In this document: positions 46,102 to 54,948 of the stretch, one piece after another | How the letters are laid out: every line of letters begins with the position of its first letter | Numbering within the stretch: the stretch's first letter is position 1 | NCBI GenBank assembly: GCA_002349525.1 | Contig: DEDL01000033.1 | Location: 44,455 to 108,454 of the forward strand | DNA length: 64,000 nucleotides | Source: Lachnoclostridium sp. UBA2905 | GTDB lineage: Bacteria; Bacillota; Clostridia; Lachnospirales; Lachnospiraceae | Direction: 5' to 3' | Notes under the pieces: model-generated | The model's database searches: none | The model's input: the letters and a program-made list of their open reading frames with translations, nothing else | Told to the model about the DNA's origin: nothing | Translations under genes and position numbers: made by a program

Positions 46102-46971
46102 TTAAACATTACAGACGTGAGTGTAATACTCCTTAGGTGACATTCCCTCTGTACGCTGGAAGGTCCTGTAAAATGTTGAATAATCCTTAAAACCGGTTAA
46201 AAGATAAACCTGGGAAGGTGAAACACCCTCAGCCATCTCCTGCTTGGCCACACTTACACGTTTAAGTACAAGATAATTGTGGATAGTATGTGAAGTATAA
46301 CTCTTAAAATCCTTGGAAAGAGTGGATTTGTTAATATAGAACATATCGGTTAATAAATCCAGGGATATGTCATCAGTGTAATTGCTGTTAATATATGAAA
46401 CAATTTTTTCCATTAATGGGTTAGTATGTATAATACCGTGAGGCTTAAGCTCATTAACCACATTCTGATTAAGTACAGTTACAAGCTGTAGAATGTATGA
46501 ACGGTTAAGCATTTCTTTACCATAAAAATCCTTGCGGGTATTAACGGCAATTTTGAACATGCACTGTCGTATGGCTTCGTAATCATCAGCATCACTTATT
46601 CTGAAATGAAATCTTCGGTTATTCCTTGCAAGCTCTAGCGTATGAAGTGGACTGTGCTCATTGAACTGAAATGATTTTAGACAGGCTTCAGTAATGTACA
46701 TATACATTCTCTCATAAGGCATCTGCTCCGTTTCAAGTGGAGTAAGTCTGTGAATCGTATAAGGAGGAATTATAACGACATCCCCGCGTTTTACATCGTA
46801 AAAACGATCCTCTACGAAGAGCTTACATGAACCGGTAATATACATATATATCTCATAATAGTTATGGGAATGCGAAGGAACGGATGGTACGTGATCATTC
46901 ACAGTATGTCTTGCTTCGTAATAATAGTCAGTAGCAATAGGTTGATCATATTCCGAGTACAAGTATCTCAT
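46102..46971 (-). CDS. AraC-family transcriptional regulator with cupin sensor
   Basis: 289 residues. The N-terminal cupin domain (about 25-110) has SHSHNYYEIYMYITG and VKRGDVVIIPPYTIH, typical of sugar-sensing AraC proteins. The C-terminal pair of helix-turn-helix motifs (about 190-285) includes ISLDLLTDMFYINKSTLSKDF and LLTGFKDYSTFYRTFQRTEG. ATG 46971 is 9 bases after GGAGG; the GTG at 46983 would overlap that site. It is divergent from the esterase/GH115 pair and most likely activates it in response to xylan-derived sugars (inference). Confidence 0.92.
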   Translation of the reverse strand: MRYLYSEYDQPIATDYYYEARHTVNDHVPSVPSHSHNYYEIYMYITGSCKLFVEDRFYDVKRGDVVIIPPYTIHRLTPLETEQMPYERMYMYITEACLKSFQFNEHSPLHTLELARNNRRFHFRISDADDYEAIRQCMFKIAVNTRKDFYGKEMLNRSYILQLVTVLNQNVVNELKPHGIIHTNPLMEKIVSYINSNYTDDISLDLLTDMFYINKSTLSKDFKSYTSHTIHNYLVLKRVSVAKQEMAEGVSPSQVYLLTGFKDYSTFYRTFQRTEGMSPKEYYTHVCNV

Positions 46972-47013
46972 GACTAATTCCACCTCCGTTCATAAACGAT
47001 TTATAATGATAAA

Positions 47014-47042
47014 ATTATACCTTATTGTTTGCAATTTTTCAA
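47014..47042 (-). promoter_or_regulatory. sigma-A promoter of the AraC-family gene
   Basis: Minus strand TTGAAA (47042-47037), 17 bases, TATAAT (47019-47014). The opposite-strand promoter for the esterase gene has only a weak -10 (TATAAA, 47096-47101) and no good -35, as expected if an activator is needed. Confidence 0.7.
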
Positions 47043-47166
47043 GAAAAGGTTGCATTATATGGTCGGTGATTGATGTATCAGATATTTTGTGGTAGTATAA
47101 ATCCAAACTCGCTAAAAGGGATAAATGACGCAATAATGTTGTCATTTAATAGAAAGGAAAATGAAA

Positions 47167-48828
47167 ATGAAGAACAGTATAATGAGAAAAATAGCAGGAA
47201 AAGTTATGGCAGGAATGCTTACAGCTGCTCTTGCTGTTACATCAATGACAGGTATTTCAGCAGATGCTGCAAAAAAACCTGTTCTCAGTAGGAAAAGTGT
47301 TAGACTTAAGGAAGGCCAGAGAGCAACAGTAAGCATCAAGAACAGACAGAAAAAAGCCAAGGTAACATGGAAGTCAAGCAAAACTAAATTTGTAAAGATT
47401 ACTAAAAGGAAGAGTGGAAAGAAAGCTGCAGTTACATTTAAAGCAGTTAAAGCAGGAAGTTCTGTAGTATCAGCTACATACAAACTCGGTAAGAAGAAGA
47501 CTGTTTTAAAATGTAATGTAAAGGTAACAACTAAGGCAGCTGCTGCAAGAGTAGCTACACCAGCTCCTATTGTATCAACACAGACAAGTGCACCAACAGC
47601 TGTATCAACAGTAGCGCCAACAGTAGCACCAACAGCAGAACCAACAGCTACAGCAGAGCCTGATATCTGGGTAACCACATGGGGAACAGCTGAAGAACCT
47701 GTTGAAAATCAGGACGGAGTAAAGAATTTTATTCCACTTGCAAAAACAACAGTAAGACAGATAATAAAGGTTACAACATCTGGTGACAAATTTAAATTAA
47801 GATTGTCAAACCAGTATGGTAAAAGTTCTGTACAGGTTGAATCAATGCACATTGCAAAACAAGGTGCACGTGCTGACCAGTCAGATATTATTACATCTAC
47901 AGACACAGTAGTAACGGTTAACGGCAAAGCATCATTTGAGATTCCTGCCGGAGAGGTTATCGAGACAGATACTATTGATTTTAAGGTAACAGCACTTGAA
48001 AATGTAGCTATCTCAACATACTTTGGTGGCAATGTGCCTACTACTGGTGTAACAGGACACAGGGGTGCCAGAGCAACCACATACCAGACACCAGGCAACG
48101 AAGTATCAACCGAATCTCTTGGCAGCGTAAATGGTCTGAAAACCTGTACAGGATGGTTCTTCCTTGCTGATGTATCACTTATGCAGCCAGAAGGAAGCAA
48201 AGCAGTAGTATGCTTCGGTGATTCAATTACTGACGGATATGGAACAGATGCTGGTTATCTTGGTAAGAAACCTGACAGCTATACAAGGTGGGGCGATTAT
48301 TTTGCAAAGAGACTTCAGGCAAATGAATCAACAAAGAATGTTTCCGTGATAAATGAAGGCATCGGTGGTAACGCTATATTTGGTGGTCTTGGACCTGCCG
48401 GAAAAGACAGATTTAGAAGAGACCTTCTTGAGCATGATGGAGTTGCTTACTGTATCATTTTATTTGGAGTAAATGATCTTGATAAGTTACCTAACGCAGA
48501 TAAGTTTAATACACTTAAGCCTGAATATGAAAAAATGATAGCATTATGCCATGAAAATAACATTAAAGTATATGCTGCACCAATTCTTCCATTTGGAACA
48601 AGCAGCTATTACAGTGAAGGTTCTGAAGGGGTAAGACAGCTTATCAATAACTGGTTCCGGTCATCAGAATCAGGAGTTGATGGAATCATTGATTTTGAAA
48701 GCGCTGTAGCAGATCCTGATAATCCAAAGAATGTTCGTGAGGAATATACACATTCTGATGGACTTCATCCATATGATGGGTATGAGGCAATGGCTAATGC
48801 AATTGACCTTGAGATGTTCGAAAAATAG
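47167..48828 (+). CDS. secreted SGNH/GDSL esterase with basic Ig-like domain, probable xylan esterase
   Basis: Exported 553-residue enzyme. The signal peptide ends SADA before AKKP. A Lys-rich Ig-like domain (about 33-125) follows, then a Pro/Thr/Ala linker (about 128-165), a beta-rich region, and the SGNH hydrolase domain with block I VVCFGDSITDGYG (nucleophile Ser353), block II EGIGGNA, block III FGVNDL and block V DGLHPYDGY (Asp/His). This resembles carbohydrate esterases of the two-domain acetylxylan type. GH115 glucuronidase follows after 28 bases, so the pair probably strips side groups from glucuronoxylan outside the cell. ATG 47167 is 9 bases after AAAGGA; the ATG at 47161 is too close. 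Confidence 0.9.
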   Translation: MKNSIMRKIAGKVMAGMLTAALAVTSMTGISADAAKKPVLSRKSVRLKEGQRATVSIKNRQKKAKVTWKSSKTKFVKITKRKSGKKAAVTFKAVKAGSSVVSATYKLGKKKTVLKCNVKVTTKAAAARVATPAPIVSTQTSAPTAVSTVAPTVAPTAEPTATAEPDIWVTTWGTAEEPVENQDGVKNFIPLAKTTVRQIIKVTTSGDKFKLRLSNQYGKSSVQVESMHIAKQGARADQSDIITSTDTVVTVNGKASFEIPAGEVIETDTIDFKVTALENVAISTYFGGNVPTTGVTGHRGARATTYQTPGNEVSTESLGSVNGLKTCTGWFFLADVSLMQPEGSKAVVCFGDSITDGYGTDAGYLGKKPDSYTRWGDYFAKRLQANESTKNVSVINEGIGGNAIFGGLGPAGKDRFRRDLLEHDGVAYCIILFGVNDLDKLPNADKFNTLKPEYEKMIALCHENNIKVYAAPILPFGTSSYYSEGSEGVRQLINNWFRSSESGVDGIIDFESAVADPDNPKNVREEYTHSDGLHPYDGYEAMANAIDLEMFEK

Positions 48829-48856
48829 TTATCATTGAAAGGAGTAGCACATAATT

Positions 48857-51800
48857 ATGAGAATGACAAAAAAGCTCACTGCGTATGCTGGAATAATAAG
48901 TATGGTTGCATCTTTATTAGTATGCCCAACAGCTACAAAAGCAGCTAAAGCAAAAGTACCTAAGTTTGCCAGGAAAACCTATAAGGTTGAAGTTGGCAAA
49001 AAGATTACTGTAAAGACTAAAAATACTACCAAAAAGATGAAGGTAAGTTTTAAGATTGACAAGAAGAAATTTGCCAAGCTTACAAAGAATAAGAGTGGCA
49101 AGAATGCTTACGCAAAAATTAAGGGAGTGAAGGTAGGAAAAGTAAAAGTGACCGCTACAATTAAAACCGGTAAAAAGACTAAAAAGATTAAATGTAAAGT
49201 TAATGTTGTTGCCCCTGCAAAGAAGACTGTAACACAGGCTCCGGGCAATGGACAGGTTGCTCTTCCAACACAGAATCCTGGTAATGTTGTTAATCCAACA
49301 GCTGAGCCAGTACCAACACCTGATCCATTTACAATCATTGATAATAAAAAAGCAGATGCAATGATGTATATTGATCCAAATGATTCCGAATACGATGGAA
49401 TAAGTCTTATTGCAGATGCATTTAAGGCAGACGTTGCAAGAGTAATAGGAGTTGGAACAGATGAAGAAGGTAATGCAAATGAGAGTCCTGATGGACTTAA
49501 GGTTGTAACAGACAGCTCAGCTCTTAGCGGAAAGGCAGTTATTGCCGGAACATTTGGCGAAAATGGTAACAGTGTTATCAACAAGCTTATTAGCGAAGGA
49601 AAAATCGATGTATCTGCTATAAATGGAAAATGGGAATGCTATAAAATGCAGGTTGTAAAAAATCCTGTTCCAGGAGTAGCAGAAGCACTTGTAATCGCAG
49701 GTAGCGATAAGCGTGGAACTATATATGGTATATTCCGTGTATCAGAACTCATGGGAGTTTCACCATGGGTATGGTGGGCAGATGCAACTCCTGCAGTATC
49801 ATCAAAGGTTGTTCTTAATGGAACAGATATAAATGTTACTTCTAAGGAGCCATCAGTAAAATACCGTGGTATTTTCCTTAATGATGAGGCACCTTCACTT
49901 ACAACATGGAGTGGAAGCAGATACGGCGGACGTAATGAAAAATTCTACAGACAGGTATATGAACTTATTTTAAGACTTAAGGGTGATTACCTGTGGCCGG
50001 CAATGTGGAATAATCAGTTCAGTAAAGATGGTGTAGAAAATAAACTTGCTAACGCAGAGCTTGCAGATAAATATGGTATCGTAATGGGAACATCACATCA
50101 TGAGCCATGTTACAGAGCAGGTGCTGAGTGGGGAAGTGAATATGGTAAATACAAAGGAAGCATCAGGGACAATTCTGCACAGGCATGGAACAAGTACAAT
50201 CTTCCTACAGAGAGTGGTTATGATGAGAAAATCAACACAGCGATCAACAAATTCTGGGAAGATGGTATAGAGCGTAATAAGGCATTTGAAAATATCTGTA
50301 CAGTTGGTATGCGTGGAGAAAATGACTCATCACTTCCAGCAGCAGATCAGCCTGAAAAATATGCAGACCTTCTTAATTACATTATTAATACACAGAAAGA
50401 ACTTCTTTCTAACGCAGGAGATTCTAATCCTACACAGCTTGTAATATACAAGGAAGTAGAAAATGCATGGAATATGGGAAGATTATATGAGCAGGATTGC
50501 ATGAAGGATACTTATGCAATGTTCTGTGATGATAACTTTGCATATCTTAGAACTCTTCCAACAGAGGAGCAGAAAGAAAATGTTGGCGGTCTTGGAATGT
50601 ATTATCATTTTGACTACGTAGGTGGACCAAAGTCATATACATGGATTCAGACAACACAGTTATCCCGTATATGGGATCAGATGTCAGTAGCATATGAGAA
50701 TGACATTGATGATGTATGGATTGTAAATGTTGGTGACTTAAAGCCTATGGAATATGACATTTCATACTTTATCGATCTTGGTTATGATTTTGATAAGTGG
50801 GGCGTTGATGGTAACGAAAAGCTTGCACAGTACAAGGCAAACTGGATCAAACAGCAGCTTGGAATGAGTGGAAATGGTCTTAATGCTGAGCAGCTTAATG
50901 AGGCTTCTAAGCTTATTGATGATTATCTTGACCTTGAAACATCACGTAAGGTAGAACATGTATTATATAATACAGCTTCAAACTGTTCAGATATGTACAG
51001 TATTGAAAACTATAGTGAAGCACAGGATCTTCTTATGAAATGTGATGATATGATCAACAGAGCAAATGCACTTAAAGATCAGGTTCCAGCAGAACTTCAG
51101 GCAGCATTTTATCAGTTAGTATATTATCCAGCAGTTGCAGTTCCTAATGTACTTAAGATTCAGATATATGCAGCACTCAATAACAAATATGCTGCTATGG
51201 GACTCACAGTTGCCAATACATATAAGACTCTTTGTGAAGATGCAATTGCACTTGACCAGGAGATATATGATACATACAACAACGCAATGCCAAACGGACC
51301 AGAAGATGGTAAGAAGTGGAAGGGAATGCAGTCAGCTGACCAGAGATATCATATTGGTATGACAGGATGGCAGACAGATAGTGGAAAATTACCTTCACTT
51401 AAAACTGTATCAGGCAGTAGCAGTAATGGACTTGATGTGTTAACAGAGCAGATTACCGGAGCATTTACAAATGAATGCACCAGTGGTGAAACATCACTTC
51501 CATCATTTACAAATATTAACAACGAAGTATATACAATTGAGTTAGTTAATAAAGCAGATGCTTCATACGATTATACAGCTGTAGCAGATGCTGACTGGAT
51601 TAAGCTTTCAAAGACATCTGGTACAGTAGGCAGCCTGGATACAATTCAGGTAAGTGTTGACTGGAGTAAGGTATCTGCAGATGCATCAGGAAGCATTACA
51701 ATTTCTGATGGTGCTAATACTGTTAAGGTTGCAGTTAATGCACAGGTTATAAGCCTTGCAGGACTTGATGCAAACACATACGTAATGGCAAATGATTACG

Positions 51801-52411
51801 CAACAATTGATGTATCAAGATATACAGCAATCTCTAACGGAACAGGTAACACAAGCAAGGGAACAAATGTAGAAAATAAGATGTATGTTGTACCTGACAA
51901 TGGAAAATATATGTCATCAGTAAGAACATCATCAAGTATTACAACATATGATGATACTGCAGCACTTTCAACAGCTCCATATATTGAGTACAAGGTATAC
52001 GTTCCTGAAGGAGGAGATTATAAGCTTGAATGCCAGTTCAACCCAACAAGTAATGTTGAATATGGTAACCAGAAACTTCGTTATGCAGTTTCAGTAGATG
52101 GTGCAGAAGCAAATATAGTTAACTCTATAAGCAGCAATTATCTTGCAGGTTCATATTCTACAACATGGGCTGGAGACATTGAAAATAATGGAAGAAAGTC
52201 TGTAACTTCACTTTCACTTTCAGCCGGAACACACACAATCAGATATTATCAGTGTGATCCAAACATGGCACTTATCAGAATGACTGTATATGCTGATTCA
52301 CTTGCAAAGGTATACAATTCACCTGCTGAAAGCTACTATGTTGGAAAGATTGTTGATGTTAATGCAAGACTTGATGCAAAGAACAATATGTATCAGCCTG
52401 TTGTTAAGTAA
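48857..52411 (+). CDS. secreted GH115 alpha-glucuronidase with basic Ig-like domain
   Basis: Exported 1184-residue enzyme expected to remove (4-O-methyl)glucuronic acid from xylan, including internal positions, as GH115 enzymes do. The signal peptide ends around TKAAKA. A Lys-rich Ig-like domain (about 35-120), similar to that of the upstream esterase, and a Pro/Thr linker come first. The GH115 region shows SDKRGTIYGIFRVSELMG, SPWVWWADA, VKYRGIFLNDEAPSL, RLKGDYLWPAMWNN and GTSHHEPCYRAG. The C-terminal part holds the GH115 tail domain (GMTGWQTDSGKLP, ADADWIKLSKTSGTV) and a carbohydrate-binding-like sandwich. Co-transcribed with the esterase. Confidence 0.92.
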   Translation: MRMTKKLTAYAGIISMVASLLVCPTATKAAKAKVPKFARKTYKVEVGKKITVKTKNTTKKMKVSFKIDKKKFAKLTKNKSGKNAYAKIKGVKVGKVKVTATIKTGKKTKKIKCKVNVVAPAKKTVTQAPGNGQVALPTQNPGNVVNPTAEPVPTPDPFTIIDNKKADAMMYIDPNDSEYDGISLIADAFKADVARVIGVGTDEEGNANESPDGLKVVTDSSALSGKAVIAGTFGENGNSVINKLISEGKIDVSAINGKWECYKMQVVKNPVPGVAEALVIAGSDKRGTIYGIFRVSELMGVSPWVWWADATPAVSSKVVLNGTDINVTSKEPSVKYRGIFLNDEAPSLTTWSGSRYGGRNEKFYRQVYELILRLKGDYLWPAMWNNQFSKDGVENKLANAELADKYGIVMGTSHHEPCYRAGAEWGSEYGKYKGSIRDNSAQAWNKYNLPTESGYDEKINTAINKFWEDGIERNKAFENICTVGMRGENDSSLPAADQPEKYADLLNYIINTQKELLSNAGDSNPTQLVIYKEVENAWNMGRLYEQDCMKDTYAMFCDDNFAYLRTLPTEEQKENVGGLGMYYHFDYVGGPKSYTWIQTTQLSRIWDQMSVAYENDIDDVWIVNVGDLKPMEYDISYFIDLGYDFDKWGVDGNEKLAQYKANWIKQQLGMSGNGLNAEQLNEASKLIDDYLDLETSRKVEHVLYNTASNCSDMYSIENYSEAQDLLMKCDDMINRANALKDQVPAELQAAFYQLVYYPAVAVPNVLKIQIYAALNNKYAAMGLTVANTYKTLCEDAIALDQEIYDTYNNAMPNGPEDGKKWKGMQSADQRYHIGMTGWQTDSGKLPSLKTVSGSSSNGLDVLTEQITGAFTNECTSGETSLPSFTNINNEVYTIELVNKADASYDYTAVADADWIKLSKTSGTVGSLDTIQVSVDWSKVSADASGSITISDGANTVKVAVNAQVISLAGLDANTYVMANDYATIDVSRYTAISNGTGNTSKGTNVENKMYVVPDNGKYMSSVRTSSSITTYDDTAALSTAPYIEYKVYVPEGGDYKLECQFNPTSNVEYGNQKLRYAVSVDGAEANIVNSISSNYLAGSYSTTWAGDIENNGRKSVTSLSLSAGTHTIRYYQCDPNMALIRMTVYADSLAKVYNSPAESYYVGKIVDVNARLDAKNNMYQPVVK

Positions 52412-52418
52412 TTAATTA

Positions 52419-52544
52419 ATGTCTACAAGGCAACAATTGTAAAGTGACAATTGTAAAGTAATAGTTGTAGAGTAATAGCTGTAAGGTAATGTCTGCGAAC
52501 TAATATCAACAAATTAATGTCAGCAAAGCAATGTTAGCAAATTA
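52419..52544 (+). repeat. nine degenerate 14-bp tandem repeats
   Basis: Nine consecutive 14-mers starting at 52419 (pattern A-T/C-A/G-N-N-T-G-Y-A-A-A-G-T-A, e.g. ACAATTGTAAAGTA, ATAGTTGTAGAGTA) begin 8 bases after the GH115 stop codon. Copies drift steadily along the array. No coding frame. Confidence 0.8.
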
Positions 52545-52598
52545 AAGACAATTATTTGAAGGCAGCAATTTAAATCAAATTAATATTTAAATGAGTAT

Positions 52599-52643
52599 AA
52601 TCACCTCTGATTCTGGTAATGCTAGTTTCAGAGGTGATTTTAT
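52599..52643 (+). terminator. terminator-like hairpin overlapping the next ribosome site
   Basis: AATCACCTCTGA (52599-52610) pairs perfectly with TCAGAGGTGATT (52628-52639), followed by a short T-rich tract. The GAGGTG (52631-52636) that serves as ribosome site for the gene at 52644 is wholly inside the 3' arm. Confidence 0.7.
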
Positions 52644-53573
52644 ATGAGGAGAAACAGAATTAGCGAAATGCTAAAAGGGAAAGCATTTTACATTTCACTT
52701 ATGGCAGGGGCAATATGTGTCGTAGCAGTGGCAGCACTCTGTCTTGATACTACTGGTGTAAAGAACAAGGGAAAAAATGATCAGAAGCTTGCACAGATTG
52801 AACAATCAGACAATTCATCAAATAAGCAGCTGGCTGCTGATTCTTCTGAAAGGACTGAGGGTAAAAAGTCAGGATTAACAGGTGAAAGATCTGAAGGTAG
52901 TAAGTCAGAGCTTGAAGGTGACAAATTGGCGGGTAATAAGCCAGGGCAGACAGGTGACACGTCAGTAGGCAAAAAGTCGGCAAACAAAAAAACAGAGCTT
53001 ACAGTTGACAAGTTAACAGGCAAAAAAACGGATCGTACAGGTAAGAAATCAACAGAAAAAAAGTCAGAGCAGACAGACGAAAAAGCCAATGCAAAAAAAA
53101 TATCTTCCACAGAAAAGATCCCTGTAATGAAAGCCGGTAAGGATGTGCAGGGAATGAAATTTGATGAAGAAAAGGGCTTAAAATGGCCTGTAAAAGGTGA
53201 AGTGATAATGAAGTTTTCAGGGGAAACTCCGGTTTATTTTAAAACACTAGCCCAGTACAAGAGTAATCCGGCAATATTAATTGCGGCAAAAGAGGGCGTA
53301 AATGTGTGTGCTCCTTGTGATGGTATAGTGTCTGACGTGGGAAAAGACGAAGAAATTGGAGAATATCTTGAGCTTAGTATCGGAGACAATTATAAGATAA
53401 GGCTTGGACAGTTAGAAAACATCCAGGTTAAAAAGGGAGATAATATAGAAGAGGGTCAGCTGATTGCAAGTGTATCAGAGCCAACAAAATATTATACTTT
53501 GGAAGAAACCAATGTTTATATGAAAATGACAAATGATGGGGAAGCAGTTGACCCACTATTATATCTCAGATAA
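52644..53573 (+). CDS. membrane-anchored pseudo-M23 peptidase (SpoIIQ/LytM-like fold)
   Basis: 309 residues. One N-terminal membrane segment (about 15-35, FYISLMAGAICVVAVAALCL) is followed by a roughly 110-residue linker of short Lys/Ser/Thr/Gly/Glu repeats (variants of TGKKS, TGERS, LTGKK) and an LytM-like domain (about 175-309) with KWPVKGEVIMKFS, GVNVCAPCDGIVSDVG and VKKGDNIEEGQLIASV. The zinc ligands of active M23 enzymes (H-x3-D and H-x-H) are missing (TNVYMKMT at the second site), so it is probably a non-catalytic scaffold or wall-binding protein. SpoIIQ is one relative; I cannot say whether this strain sporulates. Confidence 0.82.
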   Translation: MRRNRISEMLKGKAFYISLMAGAICVVAVAALCLDTTGVKNKGKNDQKLAQIEQSDNSSNKQLAADSSERTEGKKSGLTGERSEGSKSELEGDKLAGNKPGQTGDTSVGKKSANKKTELTVDKLTGKKTDRTGKKSTEKKSEQTDEKANAKKISSTEKIPVMKAGKDVQGMKFDEEKGLKWPVKGEVIMKFSGETPVYFKTLAQYKSNPAILIAAKEGVNVCAPCDGIVSDVGKDEEIGEYLELSIGDNYKIRLGQLENIQVKKGDNIEEGQLIASVSEPTKYYTLEETNVYMKMTNDGEAVDPLLYLR

Positions 53574-53613
53574 AACAGGCAAGCAGCAAGCAGCGAAAGC
53601 AAATATTAAAAAG

Positions 53614-53660
53614 CATATAGCCCCGGCGAATCCTGTATCAGTTTCGCCGGGGTATATTTG
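53614..53660. terminator. bidirectional intrinsic terminator
   Basis: CCCCGGCGAA (53621-53630) pairs with TTCGCCGGGG (53643-53652), with T-rich flanks on either strand. Between the pseudo-M23 gene and the convergent Gx-transporter gene. Confidence 0.85.
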
Positions 53661-53722
53661 ATATAGCATAGCATAATTGAAGAATCCTGATATGTCTTGC
53701 TTAAGAGAGCATATCCTATCTG

Positions 53723-54259
53723 CTAAGATGGAAGGTTTTCCTTACTGTTATAAAACTTTTTTAGATTTGTGACACATATATTACTTATGAAACCTACCCC
53801 AAAGCCACATATGATTCCGGAAAAAAGCAGTACCGGAAGATAGTAGATCAGTTCATTTGTTTCAAGAATCAGCATTGCACATAAAATTTGACCAACATTG
53901 TGTAAAACGCCACCTGCAATACTTACACCTATTATTGTAAAAATTCCGGTTTTATACAACATCACCATGCCAAGTCCACTTAAAATAGCGCCGCATATGC
54001 TGTATATCATTGTGGACAGGTTGCCAAATGTAAATGCAACAAGAAATATTCTTACAAAAATAACTATGAAGGTTGTTTTAAAGTTTTTTGTCATATATAG
54101 AACATATACTGTAATGATATTTGCCAGACCAAGCTTTACTCCCGGTATTCCCAGAGAAAATGGAAACAGCGATTCCAGATAGCTGAATATAAACGCCAGG
54201 GCTATAAAGTTGGCGCACATAGTTAGTTTTTGTGAATTTCTTCGTTTTAAAAGTATCAT
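53723..54259 (-). CDS. Gx transporter family protein (EetB-like; Hpre_diP_synt_I domain)
   Basis: A 178-residue membrane protein with about five to six hydrophobic segments. ALAFIFSYLESLFPFSLGIPGVKLGLANI matches the Gx-transporter/heptaprenyl diphosphate synthase component I family (positions about 22-48), with AGGVLHNVGQ later. From memory, the Listeria flavin-based extracellular electron transfer locus includes a protein of this family (EetB) paired with a NusG-domain-II protein (EetA), the same pair seen here. Older annotations call the family a prenyl transferase component; no partner for that role is present. AAAGGAG precedes the ATG. Co-transcribed with the NusG_II gene. Confidence 0.87.
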   Translation of the reverse strand: MILLKRRNSQKLTMCANFIALAFIFSYLESLFPFSLGIPGVKLGLANIITVYVLYMTKNFKTTFIVIFVRIFLVAFTFGNLSTMIYSICGAILSGLGMVMLYKTGIFTIIGVSIAGGVLHNVGQILCAMLILETNELIYYLPVLLFSGIICGFGVGFISNICVTNLKKFYNSKENLPS

Positions 54260-54276
54260 TTTATATGGAACTCCTT

Positions 54277-54669
54277 TTATCTTACAATAGCATCAATTTT
54301 GTCATCATCAACAGAAACACCGCCTTCAACAGATAAGGAAAGCTGGTGTGGGAGACAGACAATGGTCTCACCGGTGCGTTTAATGCTTTTGTGCCGGACA
54401 CATATAAGATCAGGACAGTCGGCTTCTGTCATAGTGGCAGCGCCGTTTTTTATTGTTATAACATTACCTGCGTCGGAAATATTTATCATGGCATCCTCAT
54501 TCAGGGGGTAAGTTGCAGTAATGACACCATTTTGGCGTATAACCAGGCTTGTGCCGGTGCGCGAGGTCTTATAAAAAATGATGAGACTTGCAAAGCCGCA
54601 TAATACAAGTGTAAGTGTAAGCAAAATATCAGCAAAATTCATTTTCAGATATTTTCTAATATATTTCAT
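54277..54669 (-). CDS. NusG domain II-containing membrane protein (EetA-like)
   Basis: 130 residues. One N-terminal membrane segment (about 13-33, DILLTLTLVLCGFASLIIFY) anchors an extracytoplasmic beta-rich domain with ITIKNGAATMTEADCPDLICVRHKSI and GETIVCLPHQLSL, the NusG_II signature including two conserved Cys near DCPDxxC. It is not a transcription factor. It is the first gene of a two-gene unit with the Gx-transporter protein, 17 bases apart, and is divergent from the Tp47/ApbE/FMN operon, pointing to a joint role in delivering flavin or passing electrons at the membrane. Confidence 0.87.
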   Translation of the reverse strand: MKYIRKYLKMNFADILLTLTLVLCGFASLIIFYKTSRTGTSLVIRQNGVITATYPLNEDAMINISDAGNVITIKNGAATMTEADCPDLICVRHKSIKRTGETIVCLPHQLSLSVEGGVSVDDDKIDAIVR

Positions 54670-54828
54670 GAAGATAAGGACTCCCTTCCTGACAGCATTT
54701 GTAAATCTGCTAAAATCAGTTAATAATCAGTTGAAAATGGCATTCTAATTATCATTTTATGGTATGCGTGAAAAAGTATACCATGATTTGCGCCTGTCCT
54801 GCCACTGATAAAAAATATAAATTTGTTA

Positions 54829-54857
54829 TTGACATAAAAAAAATCTGCAATTATAAT
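54829..54857 (+). promoter_or_regulatory. consensus sigma-A promoter of the surface-redox operon
   Basis: TTGACA (54829-54834), exactly 17 bases, TATAAT (54852-54857), a perfect consensus match. Such a strong promoter usually needs repression, and a palindrome lies at the predicted start. Confidence 0.85.
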
Positions 54858-54865
54858 GAAGCAAG

Positions 54866-54883
54866 TTAGTTAACGCTAACTAA
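54866..54883 (+). promoter_or_regulatory. palindromic operator, DtxR-like
   Basis: TTAGTTA, ACGC, TAACTAA: a perfect 7-bp inverted repeat 8 bases after the -10 box, so it spans roughly +2 to +20. It resembles iron/manganese boxes of the DtxR/IdeR family (TTAGGTTAGSCTAACCTAA). The regulator gene is not in the window, so metal control is inference. Confidence 0.65.
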
Positions 54884-54948
54884 GGCTAGCATAACACAAT
54901 AAACACGATAAAGCAATTGCAAAATCGAAAATTACGGAGGATATTAAG

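Noticed and set aside
47142..47678. 178-codon minus-strand frame with Val/Ala-rich repeats
   Set aside because: Antisense shadow of the esterase signal peptide, Ig-like domain and Pro/Thr linker.
52419..52544. 14-bp repeats considered as plasmid-type iterons or an origin
   Set aside because: No replication gene, no DnaA boxes recognised nearby, and the copies are strongly degenerate.
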